Made by a program: the position numbers and the translations under genes. Below are positions 25,753 through 34,571 of a stretch of DNA of 64,000 bases, one piece after another (position 1 is the first letter of the stretch; each line of letters opens with the position of its first letter). Origin of the DNA: Henriciella sp. (GTDB taxonomy: Bacteria > Pseudomonadota > Alphaproteobacteria > Caulobacterales > Hyphomonadaceae); the NCBI RefSeq assembly GCF_029937755.1, contig NZ_JAPYPG010000004.1, positions 248,001 through 312,000 on the forward strand, given 5' to 3'. The notes beneath the pieces are model-generated. The model was not told the DNA's origin. It made no database searches and worked only from the letters and a program-made list of their open reading frames with translations.

Positions 25753-28041
25753 TTATTCCGCAGGAACGTTGTGCACCAGCTGGTCGATGTCGAAGGCCGC
25801 GAAGGTGGCGAGGTTCACAATGTCGGACACCGTGGCCCCAAGCGGGGCGATCTGGACCGGCTTCTCGAAGCCAAGCAGGATTGGACCGATGACGGTTGCC
25901 CGGCTCATCGAGGTCAGCAGCTTGGTCGCAATGGCGGCGGAGTGAATGGCGGGCATCACCAGCACATTCGCCGCATCTGTCAGCCGTGAGAACGGATACA
26001 TCAGCTTGTGGCCGGGGTTCATGGCCACCTCGACCGAGATGTCACCTTCATATTCGAAATCGATATCGTCACGCGAGTCGAGGATGGCCACGGCCTCGCG
26101 GACCTTCTCCATCCTCTCGCCATACGGGTTGCCGAAGGTCGAGTAGGAAACGAAGGCGACGCGCGGGATGAAGCCCAGGCTCTTCACGGCGCTGGCGGCC
26201 TCCTCCGCAATGCCGACCAGATCCTCGGCCACCGGCAGCTCAGTGATTGAGGTGTCGGCGATGAAGATCGTCTTGCCCTGGTTGATGACCATGGACATGC
26301 CGATCACCTGCTTGTCGTCGATCGGGTCGAGCACGGTCTGGACGTCTTTCAGCGCGACATCATAGTTCCGCGTCACACCGGTGATCATGCCGTCGGCATC
26401 GCCGAATTTCAGCATGCAGGAGCCGAAAACGTTCCGGTCCTGATTGACGAGGCGCTGCACGTCACGGCGCAGATAGCCCTGACGGTTCAGCCGGTCATAG
26501 AGATAGTCGGTATATTCCGGGTTCCGGTCCGACAGGCGCGCATTGATGATGTCGAGCGAACCTTCAGGCACGCCCATCTGTTGCATGGCGCGGGTCACCT
26601 GCTCCTCGCGGCCGATCAGGATCGGATGACCGAGGCCCTGGTTCTTGAAGGAGTAGGCGGCACGGACCACCGACGGCTCCTCGCCTTCGGCAAAGACGAT
26701 GCGCGGTTGTTTCTCGCGTACAGCGGCCTGAACGCCCTGCAGGAAGGATGCGGTCGGGTCGAGCCGGCGCGCCAGCATGCGGCGATACTCGTCCATGTCC
26801 GGGATCGGGGTCCGGGCGACACCGGTATCCATCGCAGCCTGCGCCACGAATGGCGGAATGAAGCTGATCAGGCGCGGATCGAACGGCGTCGGGATGATAT
26901 AGTCGCGGCCGAATTGCGGGCGCGAACCATGATAGGCGGCCGCCACCTCGTCGGGCACGTCTTCGCGGGCAAGTTCCGCCAGCGCCTGGGCAGCGGCGAC
27001 CTTCATCTCCTCATTGATCGACCGGGCGCGCACATCCAGCGCGCCACGGAAGATATAGGGAAAGCCAAGGACGTTGTTGACCTGGTTGGGATAGTCCGAG
27101 CGGCCCGTCGCGATGATGGCATCGTCGCGCACCGACTTGATGTCTTCCGGCGTGATCTCCGGATCCGGGTTGGCCATGGCGAAGATGATCGGGTCTTTCG
27201 CCATGCTGGCCACCATCTCCTTGGTGATGGCTCCTGCGATTGACAGCCCGAGCACGACATCAGCGCCTTCCATGGCTTCAGCCAGCGTGCGCTTCTCCGT
27301 TTTCACCGCATAGGCAGACTTGAACTGGTCCATCTTTTCGGTGCGGCCTTCATAGACGACACCGCGGGAGTCACACATCAGGATGTTCTCGGCCTTCACA
27401 CCGAGATGGCGGATCAGGCCCGCGCAGGACAGCCCTGCGGCCCCTGCGCCCGACACGGCAACCTTCACATCTTCCAGCTTGCGCCCGGTAATGTGACAGG
27501 CGTTGATCAGGCCGGCAGCGGCAATAATGGCGGTACCATGCTGGTCGTCATGGAAGACCGGAACGTCGAGGTCCTCACGCAGCCGGCTCTCGATAATGAA
27601 GCATTCCGGGCTGGCGATATCTTCCAGATTGATGCCACCCCAGGTCTCGCCAATATTGCGGACCGTGGAGATGAACTCCTCGGTATCGGTGGTCATCACT
27701 TCGACGTCGATGGAATCGACATCCGCAAAGCGCTTGAACAGGACCGACTTGCCTTCCATCACGGGCTTGGACGCCATCGCGCCCAGATCGCCGAGCCCCA
27801 GAATGGCTGTGCCGTTGGAAATCACCGCAACCATGTTGCCTTTCGAAGTGTATTCGAAGGCGAGATCCTTGTTTTCCGCGATGGCCTTGACCGGCACGGC
27901 AACCCCGGGGCTGTAGGCGAGCGAGAGGTCGCGCTGGGTCGCCATCGGCTTTGTCGGCGCAATCGACAGTTTGCCGGGCTGTGGGTGGCGGTGGAAATCG
28001 AGCGCTTCCTTGTCCGTGAATGTCGGGCGCTTGGACGTCAT
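25753..28041 (-). CDS. maeB: NADP-dependent malic enzyme (malic domain fused to phosphotransacetylase-like domain)
   Basis: A 762-residue MaeB-type enzyme, oxidatively decarboxylating malate to pyruvate. The malic domain (about 1-420) shows SLAYSPGVAVPV, FEYTSKGNMVAVISNGTAILGLGDLG, FHDDQHGTAII and VSGAGAAGLSCAGL (cofactor site). The C-terminal region (about 440-760) is phosphotransacetylase-like (IVFAEGEEPSVVRAAY..., ISVEVAMNPG), usually regulatory and responsive to acetyl-CoA in this class. The start is ATG 28041 with AAGG about 9 bases upstream; the frame extends to 28116 without support. It is divergent from mutS across about 137 bases. Confidence 0.95.
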   Translation of the reverse strand: MTSKRPTFTDKEALDFHRHPQPGKLSIAPTKPMATQRDLSLAYSPGVAVPVKAIAENKDLAFEYTSKGNMVAVISNGTAILGLGDLGAMASKPVMEGKSVLFKRFADVDSIDVEVMTTDTEEFISTVRNIGETWGGINLEDIASPECFIIESRLREDLDVPVFHDDQHGTAIIAAAGLINACHITGRKLEDVKVAVSGAGAAGLSCAGLIRHLGVKAENILMCDSRGVVYEGRTEKMDQFKSAYAVKTEKRTLAEAMEGADVVLGLSIAGAITKEMVASMAKDPIIFAMANPDPEITPEDIKSVRDDAIIATGRSDYPNQVNNVLGFPYIFRGALDVRARSINEEMKVAAAQALAELAREDVPDEVAAAYHGSRPQFGRDYIIPTPFDPRLISFIPPFVAQAAMDTGVARTPIPDMDEYRRMLARRLDPTASFLQGVQAAVREKQPRIVFAEGEEPSVVRAAYSFKNQGLGHPILIGREEQVTRAMQQMGVPEGSLDIINARLSDRNPEYTDYLYDRLNRQGYLRRDVQRLVNQDRNVFGSCMLKFGDADGMITGVTRNYDVALKDVQTVLDPIDDKQVIGMSMVINQGKTIFIADTSITELPVAEDLVGIAEEAASAVKSLGFIPRVAFVSYSTFGNPYGERMEKVREAVAILDSRDDIDFEYEGDISVEVAMNPGHKLMYPFSRLTDAANVLVMPAIHSAAIATKLLTSMSRATVIGPILLGFEKPVQIAPLGATVSDIVNLATFAAFDIDQLVHNVPAE

Positions 28042-28178
28042 TGCGGTGGCCTTCAATATGTATTTTTTGCTTGAACTGCGGGGCTCACCTCTAAGCCGCT
28101 CCGCTTGGGGCGACAACCCGCCCCGGTCTGCTTATTTCCATTGCAGCCCACCTATGCGAATCCGTTAATCATGCCTCC

Positions 28179-30866
28179 ATGCCCGATACTCATATGAGCC
28201 CGCCTGCCGCCAAGGCCCCCACGCCCTTCATGGCGCAATATCTCGAGATCAAGGCAAGGCATGATGATGCCCTGCTCTTTTTCCGTATGGGCGACTTCTA
28301 TGAGCTTTTCTTCCAGGACGCCGTGCGGGCTGCAGAAATCCTCGACATCACACTGACGGCGCGTGGCGAGCATGAGGGCGCGCCGATCCCCATGGCCGGC
28401 GTGCCCTACCACTCGGCTGAGCCTTATCTGGCCCGCCTGATCAAGGCCGGGGAGCGCGTGGCCGTCTGCGAACAGACCGAAAGTCCGGCCGAAGCGAAAA
28501 AGCGTGGTTCCAAGGCCATCGTTAACCGGGATGTCGTGCGCGTCGTCACGCCCGGAACCATCACCGAGGATACCATCCTGCCCGCCCGCCAGGGGCAGGC
28601 GCTGGTCGCTATCGCCTTTGCGAGTGGCGGCGCCGATGCCGCGCTGGCGGCCTGCGATGTCTCGACCGGGGCATTCGATATCCGGGACCTTCCGCCGGAA
28701 GCGCTTGGCGATCGCCTCTCCGCCCTCCCGGTCAGCGAACTGCTGGTGACCGAGGAAGACGAAGCCCGCCCGCTGGTCCGGCAGGCGCTTTCGGCCTTGC
28801 GGGTACCGATCACACGCCGCCCGAAGCGCGCGGCATCGCCCAAGGCAGGCGAGGACGCGCTGAAGAATGCCTACAAGGTCGCCGCCCTCGACGCCTTCGG
28901 GGATTTCTCGCGCGCGGAACTTTCTGCGGCTGGCCTGCTGCTCGATTATCTCTCGCTCACCCAGGCCGGGGCTGACATTCGGCTCGACGCCCCGCGCCGC
29001 GGCTCCACACGCCAGCGCCTTGCCATCGACCCGGCCACGCGCGCCAGTCTCGAGATCGACACCGCGATGCGCGGCGGACGGGCCGGGACGCTGCTCGCCA
29101 CCATCGACCGGACCCTGACCGCCCCCGGTGCGCGCCTGATGGCCGCCCGGCTGGCCGAACCGGAATGCGACGCCGACGAGATCGCTGCGCGACATGACGC
29201 GGTTGCTTTCTTCCTTGAAGAGCCAAGCCTCACCGAAGACATCCGTGCGCGCCTCACGGCCGTGCCTGACCTTGAGCGTGCCCGATCGCGCATCCGGCTG
29301 GAGCGCGGCGGCCCGCGCGACCTGAAGGCGATTGCCGGGGCGATTGTCGAGGGTGCGGCGCTCGCGGCTGAGCTTTCACGCCAGAAGACCGGCCTGCCCC
29401 GTCCCCTGGCCGAAGCGGCAGAGGCGCTTGATCCGGACAAGCAGCCCGCGCTGAAGCAGCTTGGCGACACGCTGGCCGAGGCGCTCGCGGAGGACTTGCC
29501 GGCGCTGGCCCGCGATGGCGGCTTCATTGCCGAGGGCTGGGACGAGGCGCTGGATGAGTCGCGCACGCTGCGCCGCGACTCCCGGCAGGTGATCGCTGCC
29601 CTGCAGGCGCGCTATGCAGACGAGACCGGCATCGGCGCGCTGAAGATCAAGTTCAACAATGTGCTCGGCTATTTCATCGATGTGCCCGCCCGCCATGGCG
29701 ATGGGCTGCTGAAGCCGCCGCATTCGGAAACCTTCATTCACCGGCAGACGCTTGCTTCGAATATCCGCTTCTCGACGGCCGAGCTCTCCGACCTTGCCGG
29801 ACGCATCTCGCGGGCCGAAGAAGCCTCGACCGCACGGGAGCTGGAGCTTTTCCGCGACCTGTGCGCACGCGTCGAAGCACAGACAGAGGCGATCTCGGCA
29901 GCCGCACACGCGCTGTCCGTCATCGATGTCGCCGCCGCGTCGGCCGCATGGGCAAACGAGACCGGGGCCGTGCGCCCGGAACTGGCAGCCGAACCCGTCT
30001 TTGAAGCCGACGGTCTGCGCCACCCGGTGGTGGAAGCCGCGCTCAAGAAGGAAGGCCAAGGCTTTACCGCCAACGATCTCTCGCTCGATGCAAACGGCCA
30101 TGCGGGTGCCCGGCTTGCTATCGTGACCGGGCCGAACATGGCCGGCAAGTCGACCTATCTGCGTCAGGCCTGCCTCGCCATCATTCTCGCGCAGGCCGGC
30201 TTCTTTGTGCCTGCGCGACGCCTGCGTCTTGGTCTCGCCGACCGCGTCTTCTCACGCGTCGGCGCCTCGGACGACCTCTCACGCGGGCGCTCCACTTTCA
30301 TGGTCGAAATGGTCGAGACCGCCGCGATCCTGAGCCAGGCAACCGAGGAAAGCTTCGTGATCCTCGACGAGGTCGGCCGCGGCACCTCGACGTATGACGG
30401 CCTCGCCATTGCCTGGGCGGCCGTCGAACACCTGCACAACATCAACAAGTGCCGCGCCCTCTTCGCGACCCATTATCATGAGCTCACAGGGCTCGCCGAC
30501 GAGCTCGACCATGCCGCCAATCTCAGCCTTCGCGCCAAGGAGTGGAAAAACGAGCTGGTCTTTCTGCATGATGTGCAGAAGGGGGCTGCCGACCGGTCCT
30601 ACGGGGTGCAGGTGGCGCGGCTGGCCGGCCTCCCCGCGCGTGCCGTTCGCCGGGCCGAGCAGGTGTTGAAACGCCTGGAAGCGCAGCCGGGCGCTGTCGA
30701 AGCGCTTCCGCTTTTCGCAATGGCAAGTCAAACGGAAGAACCAGCACCCGAAGACCATGAAATCTTCAGAATACTTGATGCACTGGATCCTGACGGCCTG
30801 AGCCCGCGTGAGGCGCTGGACCTGGTCTATCGCCTCAAGGCAGCGCGCAGCGATAAAGACGAGTGA
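28179..30866 (+). CDS. mutS: DNA mismatch repair protein MutS
   Basis: An 895-residue MutS, which recognises mismatches and recruits MutL. The mismatch-wedging Phe-X-Glu motif is present (FYE, residues 40-42), in the block [11 protein letters not shown]. The ATPase Walker [10 protein letters not shown] lies near residue 650, followed by the [14 protein letters not shown] signature, the Walker [15 protein letters not shown] and the ATHYHELT motif. The length is normal. ATG 28179 is used; ATG 28194 is a close alternative. No mutL is present in the window. The 483 bases after it contain no protein gene but a candidate structured RNA. Confidence 0.97.
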   Translation: MPDTHMSPPAAKAPTPFMAQYLEIKARHDDALLFFRMGDFYELFFQDAVRAAEILDITLTARGEHEGAPIPMAGVPYHSAEPYLARLIKAGERVAVCEQTESPAEAKKRGSKAIVNRDVVRVVTPGTITEDTILPARQGQALVAIAFASGGADAALAACDVSTGAFDIRDLPPEALGDRLSALPVSELLVTEEDEARPLVRQALSALRVPITRRPKRAASPKAGEDALKNAYKVAALDAFGDFSRAELSAAGLLLDYLSLTQAGADIRLDAPRRGSTRQRLAIDPATRASLEIDTAMRGGRAGTLLATIDRTLTAPGARLMAARLAEPECDADEIAARHDAVAFFLEEPSLTEDIRARLTAVPDLERARSRIRLERGGPRDLKAIAGAIVEGAALAAELSRQKTGLPRPLAEAAEALDPDKQPALKQLGDTLAEALAEDLPALARDGGFIAEGWDEALDESRTLRRDSRQVIAALQARYADETGIGALKIKFNNVLGYFIDVPARHGDGLLKPPHSETFIHRQTLASNIRFSTAELSDLAGRISRAEEASTARELELFRDLCARVEAQTEAISAAAHALSVIDVAAASAAWANETGAVRPELAAEPVFEADGLRHPVVEAALKKEGQGFTANDLSLDANGHAGARLAIVTGPNMAGKSTYLRQACLAIILAQAGFFVPARRLRLGLADRVFSRVGASDDLSRGRSTFMVEMVETAAILSQATEESFVILDEVGRGTSTYDGLAIAWAAVEHLHNINKCRALFATHYHELTGLADELDHAANLSLRAKEWKNELVFLHDVQKGAADRSYGVQVARLAGLPARAVRRAEQVLKRLEAQPGAVEALPLFAMASQTEEPAPEDHEIFRILDALDPDGLSPREALDLVYRLKAARSDKDE

Positions 30867-31004
30867 CCCAGGTTCGCCCGGCCCGGGCACTCTTAAACAT
30901 GGCTAATCTTCCCGACTGAAGTGGCGCGGCCCCTCCCGATTCCCGTCTGTGGGGAAGTGCATGAAATATTCTTCACATTTCGCCCTGAGGCGCGGGATTC
31001 CGGC

Positions 31005-31033
31005 TTGTCATTAACAAAAATTTAGGTGCTAAT
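31005..31033 (+). promoter_or_regulatory. Candidate promoter for the post-mutS RNA
   Basis: TTGTCA (31005-31010) and GCTAAT (31028-31033) are 17 bases apart. The second resembles the Caulobacter housekeeping -10 (GCTANAWC) and would start transcription near 31040, at the left arm of the long helix. A near-CtrA arrangement TTAA-N7-TTAG (31011-31025) lies between the two elements. Confidence 0.4.
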
Positions 31034-31037
31034 GAGG

Positions 31038-31186
31038 TTGTCGACGCCAGCCCGAACACAGCCACATTCGGTAATGGGGGACAACGTGGCCGTGCCAGTC
31101 TGGTGTCCGTTCGCAGCAACGGGCCAGCCTAAAGAGTTAACCTCTTGGGTCCAGGGACGGGACCTGGGCGGCGTCGACAATTTGTT
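31038..31186 (+). ncRNA. Candidate structured non-coding RNA downstream of mutS
   Basis: The 480-base gap 30870-31349 holds no convincing protein gene. TTGTCGACGCC (31038-31048) is perfectly complementary to GGCGTCGACAA (31170-31180). The helix continues inward after a one-base bulge with GCCC (31050-31053) and GGGC (31166-31169), giving 15 base pairs that join the two ends of a 143-base segment. T-rich sequence (TTTGTTTT) follows directly. Inside are possible short hairpins: CATT/AATG, CCGTT/AACGG (31107-31121), AAGAG/CTCTT (31132-31146) and GGTCC/GGACC. The TGTCCGTT...AACGGGCCAGCC stretch recalls the conserved 5' part of 6S RNA, but the branched fold and the neighbours do not fit 6S well, so I leave it unnamed. 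Confidence 0.42.
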
Positions 31187-31237
31187 TTGGCGGGAGGGTA
31201 CAGACTGCCCCACCTTAACCATCGGAACCTTCTATAC

Positions 31238-31252
31238 TCGCCTCTGAGGCGA
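31238..31252. repeat. Short palindrome upstream of the LysR gene
   Basis: TCGCCTC and GAGGCGA separated by one base (31238-31252), about 100 bases before the LysR gene. It could be an operator or a fragment of a terminator for the upstream RNA; there is no T-run after it. Confidence 0.4.
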
Positions 31253-31349
31253 ATTACTAGTAGATTCTGACTGGAAGCATTGAAGCGCTTGGGAAGTGTT
31301 GCGTCTATGCTTCAAATTGGGGGAATTTTGCGGCGGGCTGGTAGCGTTA

Positions 31350-32237
31350 ATGCACAACTGGAATTGGGACGATCTGCGCTTCGTCGCCGTGCTGGCCGAG
31401 GCTGGCACCATTGCTGAGGCCGCGCGTCAGCTCAATGTGAACCGCACCACGGTCCAGCGCCGGATCGCTGCCTTTGAAGACCAGCTCTCCTACCGGCTCT
31501 TCTCACGCGACAGCTGGGGGCTGGAGCCACTGCCCGAAGCCGGCCCGATCCTTGAAGCCGCCCGGGAGATTGGCGAAGCCCTGGTCCGTATCGAACGGAA
31601 AACTACCGGCGCGGTCCAAGCCATCAAGGGCGAGCTGGTGGTCACCACGACAGACTCCCTCTTCGTCTCCGGTATCGCCGACCTCTTCAACGACTTCCTG
31701 TCACGCTATCCCGACCTGCAGATTCATCTCAGCGTCTCGACGCGCGCGCTCGATTTCAACCGGCGCGAAGCCGAAGTGGCGATCCGTCCCTCCCTTGCGC
31801 CGCCGGAACACCTTGTCGGCCGGCGCATCTGCGACCTGACCTTCCATGCCTATGCGTCGTCCGCCTATCTCGAACGCACCGGATTCCGGCCCGCCGGTGA
31901 GCACCGCTGGCTTGCCATGCTCGAAGGCTTTCGCGGCGCACCCTCGGAACTATGGATCGCCGACAATGTCCCGCGGATAAATATCGCCTTGCGGGCCGAC
32001 AGCTTCATCGCGCTGGCCGAAGCTGTGCGCCTCGGCCTTGGGGTCGCCATTATGCCAAGCTGCTATGGCGACCGGATCGATGGGCTCGAACGTGTGGATG
32101 GCCTGCTGAAGGAACGGATTGCGACCGGGCTCTGGGTGCTGACCCATCCGGACTTTCGCCAGTCCCCGCGCGTACGGGCGATGATGGACTTCCTGAGCCA
32201 GGCGCTCAGTGCACAGAGCTACCGCTTCGACGCCTGA
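31350..32237 (+). CDS. LysR-family transcriptional regulator
   Basis: A 295-residue LysR-type regulator. The N-terminal winged HTH begins NWDDLRFVAVLAEAGTIAEAARQLNVNRTTVQRRIAAFE, with Val-Asn-Arg-Thr-Thr-Val-Gln-Arg-Arg in place of the common Ser-Gln-Pro-Ser-Val-Ser. This variant is typical of a LysR subgroup in Caulobacterales and Rhodospirillales. The substrate-binding domain follows from about residue 92 (GELVVTTTDSLFVSG). The start is ATG 31350, which places the HTH at the N-terminus; upstream in-frame codons to 31296 add residues not seen in the family. The ligand is unknown. It precedes an SLC13/TrkA-C transporter on the same strand after 110 bases, a possible target. Confidence 0.9.
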   Translation: MHNWNWDDLRFVAVLAEAGTIAEAARQLNVNRTTVQRRIAAFEDQLSYRLFSRDSWGLEPLPEAGPILEAAREIGEALVRIERKTTGAVQAIKGELVVTTTDSLFVSGIADLFNDFLSRYPDLQIHLSVSTRALDFNRREAEVAIRPSLAPPEHLVGRRICDLTFHAYASSAYLERTGFRPAGEHRWLAMLEGFRGAPSELWIADNVPRINIALRADSFIALAEAVRLGLGVAIMPSCYGDRIDGLERVDGLLKERIATGLWVLTHPDFRQSPRVRAMMDFLSQALSAQSYRFDA

Positions 32238-32347
32238 GGCTGCAGGGCTGGCATCAGCCAGATACAAGGCACGCCTCAGTAAAACTCGATTGCTTTAAGC
32301 CGCGGAATTCCATTTGTATCGCGGACTGACATTCCCGATTGACCTTC

Positions 32348-34168
32348 ATGCCCGAATTCACGCTGCCAGAACCGGTCCAGATTGCTCTCGTCCTCATGCT
32401 CGTCGCCGCCGTCTTCGTCGGCTTCGTGCGCGAGCGGATCCCCTCGGACGTGGTCGCGCTGCTCGCCATGTCAGCGCTTCTCATCTTCGGCCTGCTCAGC
32501 GTCAAGGATGTGCTTGGCGTCTTTTCCAACGCTGCCCCGATCACCATCGGCGCCATGTTCATCCTGTCAGCGGCGCTTGAACGAACCGGCGTGATCGGCG
32601 CAATCGGTAATTCCATTGTGCGGCTGTCGCGACGATGGAGCCCGATGGCCGCCATCGCCGCCCTGATGCTCGTCGTGATCGTGCTGTCGGCCTTCATGAA
32701 CAACACCCCGATCGTCGTCATCCTCATACCGGTCGCGATCCGGCTGTCGCAATCGGTGGGTGTCTCGCCATCGAAACTTCTGATCCCGCTCTCCTTCGCC
32801 TCGATCTTCGGCGGCATGACGACGCTGATCGGTACTTCCACCAACCTGCTCGTCGACGGCATCGTGCAGACATCCGGCATGGCATCCTTCGGCATTTTCG
32901 AGATCACCGGCGCGGGCCTGTGCCTGGCGCTGGCCGGGACGCTTTACATGACGATTGTCGGACGCTGGTTCCTGCCAGACCGGGACACGCTGGCAACGCT
33001 CCTGCCGACCTCCGCATCACGCCGCTTCGTCGCGCAGGTGCTTGTGCCGGTCGACTCACCCCTCGTCGGCAAGACGATCAAGGAAACCGGCTTCACCACC
33101 GACAAGGGCTTCACCGTGATCGACGTGATGCGTGAGAACCGTTCCCGCCGGGGTGAGCTCACCTCGCTGTCGCTGGAGGCAGGCGACCGGCTCGTTCTGC
33201 GCTCACCCGTCTCGGAAATGCTGTCGCTGCGCGAGGCTGGTAATGTCGCCATCGGGTCAGGCGCCGGCAGCACGCACGCCATCGAGCCGGTCCAGGCGAC
33301 CGAGACGCGCGTCATGGAAGGCGTCGTCGGCCCGCAGTCGCGCCTCGTCGGCCGCCCCATCATCGGGGCAGGCCTCGTCCGCCTCTATGGCGTCTATGCC
33401 ATCGCCATCCACCGGCGCGGGGAGAATATCGGCATTGGCGGCAAGAATATCCGGTTCGACATCGGCGATACGGTGCTCGTTGAAGGCCCGCCGGGCGGCC
33501 TGAGGCAGATGTTCGATGACGGTATGTTGTCGAATTTGACCGAGACGACCGAGCAGCCAATCCGCCGCGACAAGGCGCCCATCGCGCTGGGCGCTGTCTT
33601 CTTTGTCATGGTGCTCGCAGCGCTGGGCATCATGCCGATTGCCGGGCTCGCCCTGATCGCGGCTGCTGGCGTCATCGCGCTGGGCTGCATCGACCATCAG
33701 GAAGCCTACAAGTCGATCCAGTGGGACATCCTGTTCCTGATTTTCGGCATGCTGGCGCTTGGCCAGGCGCTGGAGACGACAGGCGCCGCCGCCTTCCTTG
33801 TCGATGGTATCAGCGGTCCGATCGGGCACTTGCCGCCGATCGTGACCCTCGCCGTGGTCTATCTGATCACCTCGGCGCTGACGGAACTTGTGAGCAACAA
33901 CGCCACCGCCATCCTTATGACCCCTATTGCCATCGGACTGGCGGCCAGCCTGGGTGTCGATGCCCGGCCTTTCGTGGTCGCGGTGATGTTTGCCGCCAGC
34001 GCGAGCTTTGCCACGCCGATCGGCTATCAGACGAATACGCTGGTCTATACCGCCGGCGGGTACAGGTTCACAGACTTCACGAAAGTCGGCCTGCCCCTGA
34101 ACCTGCTCTTCTTTGCGGTCTCGCTCGTCGTGATCCCGGTCTTCTGGCCGCTTGTCAGCGCGAGCTAG
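32348..34168 (+). CDS. SLC13-family permease with TrkA-C (RCK_C) domains
   Basis: A roughly 606-residue membrane transporter. The N-terminal half (about 5-190) and the C-terminal half (about 420-605) are CitM/SLC13-like membrane domains. Each has the paired hairpin signature, SAFMNNTPIVVILIP with GGMTTLIGTSTNLLVDG in the first and ELVSNNATAILMTPIAIG with ATPIGYQTNTLVYTAGGYRF in the second. Between them are two soluble TrkA-C/RCK_C modules (about 220-300 and 315-395), as in SLC13 proteins annotated as sulfate or anion transporters. The substrate is not determined. ATG 32348 is preferred to TTG 32339. Its stop overlaps the convergent DUF3147 gene by four bases. Confidence 0.9.
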   Translation: MPEFTLPEPVQIALVLMLVAAVFVGFVRERIPSDVVALLAMSALLIFGLLSVKDVLGVFSNAAPITIGAMFILSAALERTGVIGAIGNSIVRLSRRWSPMAAIAALMLVVIVLSAFMNNTPIVVILIPVAIRLSQSVGVSPSKLLIPLSFASIFGGMTTLIGTSTNLLVDGIVQTSGMASFGIFEITGAGLCLALAGTLYMTIVGRWFLPDRDTLATLLPTSASRRFVAQVLVPVDSPLVGKTIKETGFTTDKGFTVIDVMRENRSRRGELTSLSLEAGDRLVLRSPVSEMLSLREAGNVAIGSGAGSTHAIEPVQATETRVMEGVVGPQSRLVGRPIIGAGLVRLYGVYAIAIHRRGENIGIGGKNIRFDIGDTVLVEGPPGGLRQMFDDGMLSNLTETTEQPIRRDKAPIALGAVFFVMVLAALGIMPIAGLALIAAAGVIALGCIDHQEAYKSIQWDILFLIFGMLALGQALETTGAAAFLVDGISGPIGHLPPIVTLAVVYLITSALTELVSNNATAILMTPIAIGLAASLGVDARPFVVAVMFAASASFATPIGYQTNTLVYTAGGYRFTDFTKVGLPLNLLFFAVSLVVIPVFWPLVSAS

Positions 34169-34515
34169 AGTTGCAGGCCAAGTTTGGGCCCAATCCATGT
34201 CATAAGAATGTAAAGCAGGATGGTCAGCAGGCAGCCCGCTGCAAGCGCGATCCAGAACGACACCCCGTGGCGCAACAGGGCGGGGATCAGCAGGAACATT
34301 GGCAGCGACGGGATCACGTACCAGAAGGTCGCGCCTGCATGGGCGGCCATGTTTTCCGCGTCGGGCTTGTCCCGCCACAGCCAGATCATTCCAAGAACCG
34401 AGACCAGCGGCAGGGACGCGATTAGCGCGCCAAACCCGGGATAGCGCTTCGCCAGCGTGGAGGCGACGGCGATCAGGATGCCCGAGATTGTGGCCTTGAG
34501 GATCAGGTAGAGCAT
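34165..34515 (-). CDS. DUF3147-family membrane protein
   Basis: A 116-residue protein made almost wholly of four hydrophobic helices (about residues 3-22, 28-46, 60-80 and 86-108). The KATISGILIAVASTLAKRYPGFGALIASLPLVSVLGMIWLW opening matches the DUF3147 family. No function is known. The start is taken as ATG 34515 because translation then begins directly with the first membrane helix; an in-frame codon at 34557 would add a basic 14-residue extension. Convergent with the SLC13 gene, overlapping by four bases. Confidence 0.8.
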   Translation of the reverse strand: MLYLILKATISGILIAVASTLAKRYPGFGALIASLPLVSVLGMIWLWRDKPDAENMAAHAGATFWYVIPSLPMFLLIPALLRHGVSFWIALAAGCLLTILLYILMTWIGPKLGLQL

Positions 34516-34571
34516 GCCCCTATCTGATCCTCGCCAGCGCAATCTTGCAATGCGCAATCAGTCGCTCGGGC

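Noticed and set aside
31026..31247. 73-codon open frame in the post-mutS gap as a protein gene
   Set aside because: No ribosome-binding site, odd composition, and an opposite-strand frame of similar length exists because of the inverted repeat; an RNA explains the symmetry better.
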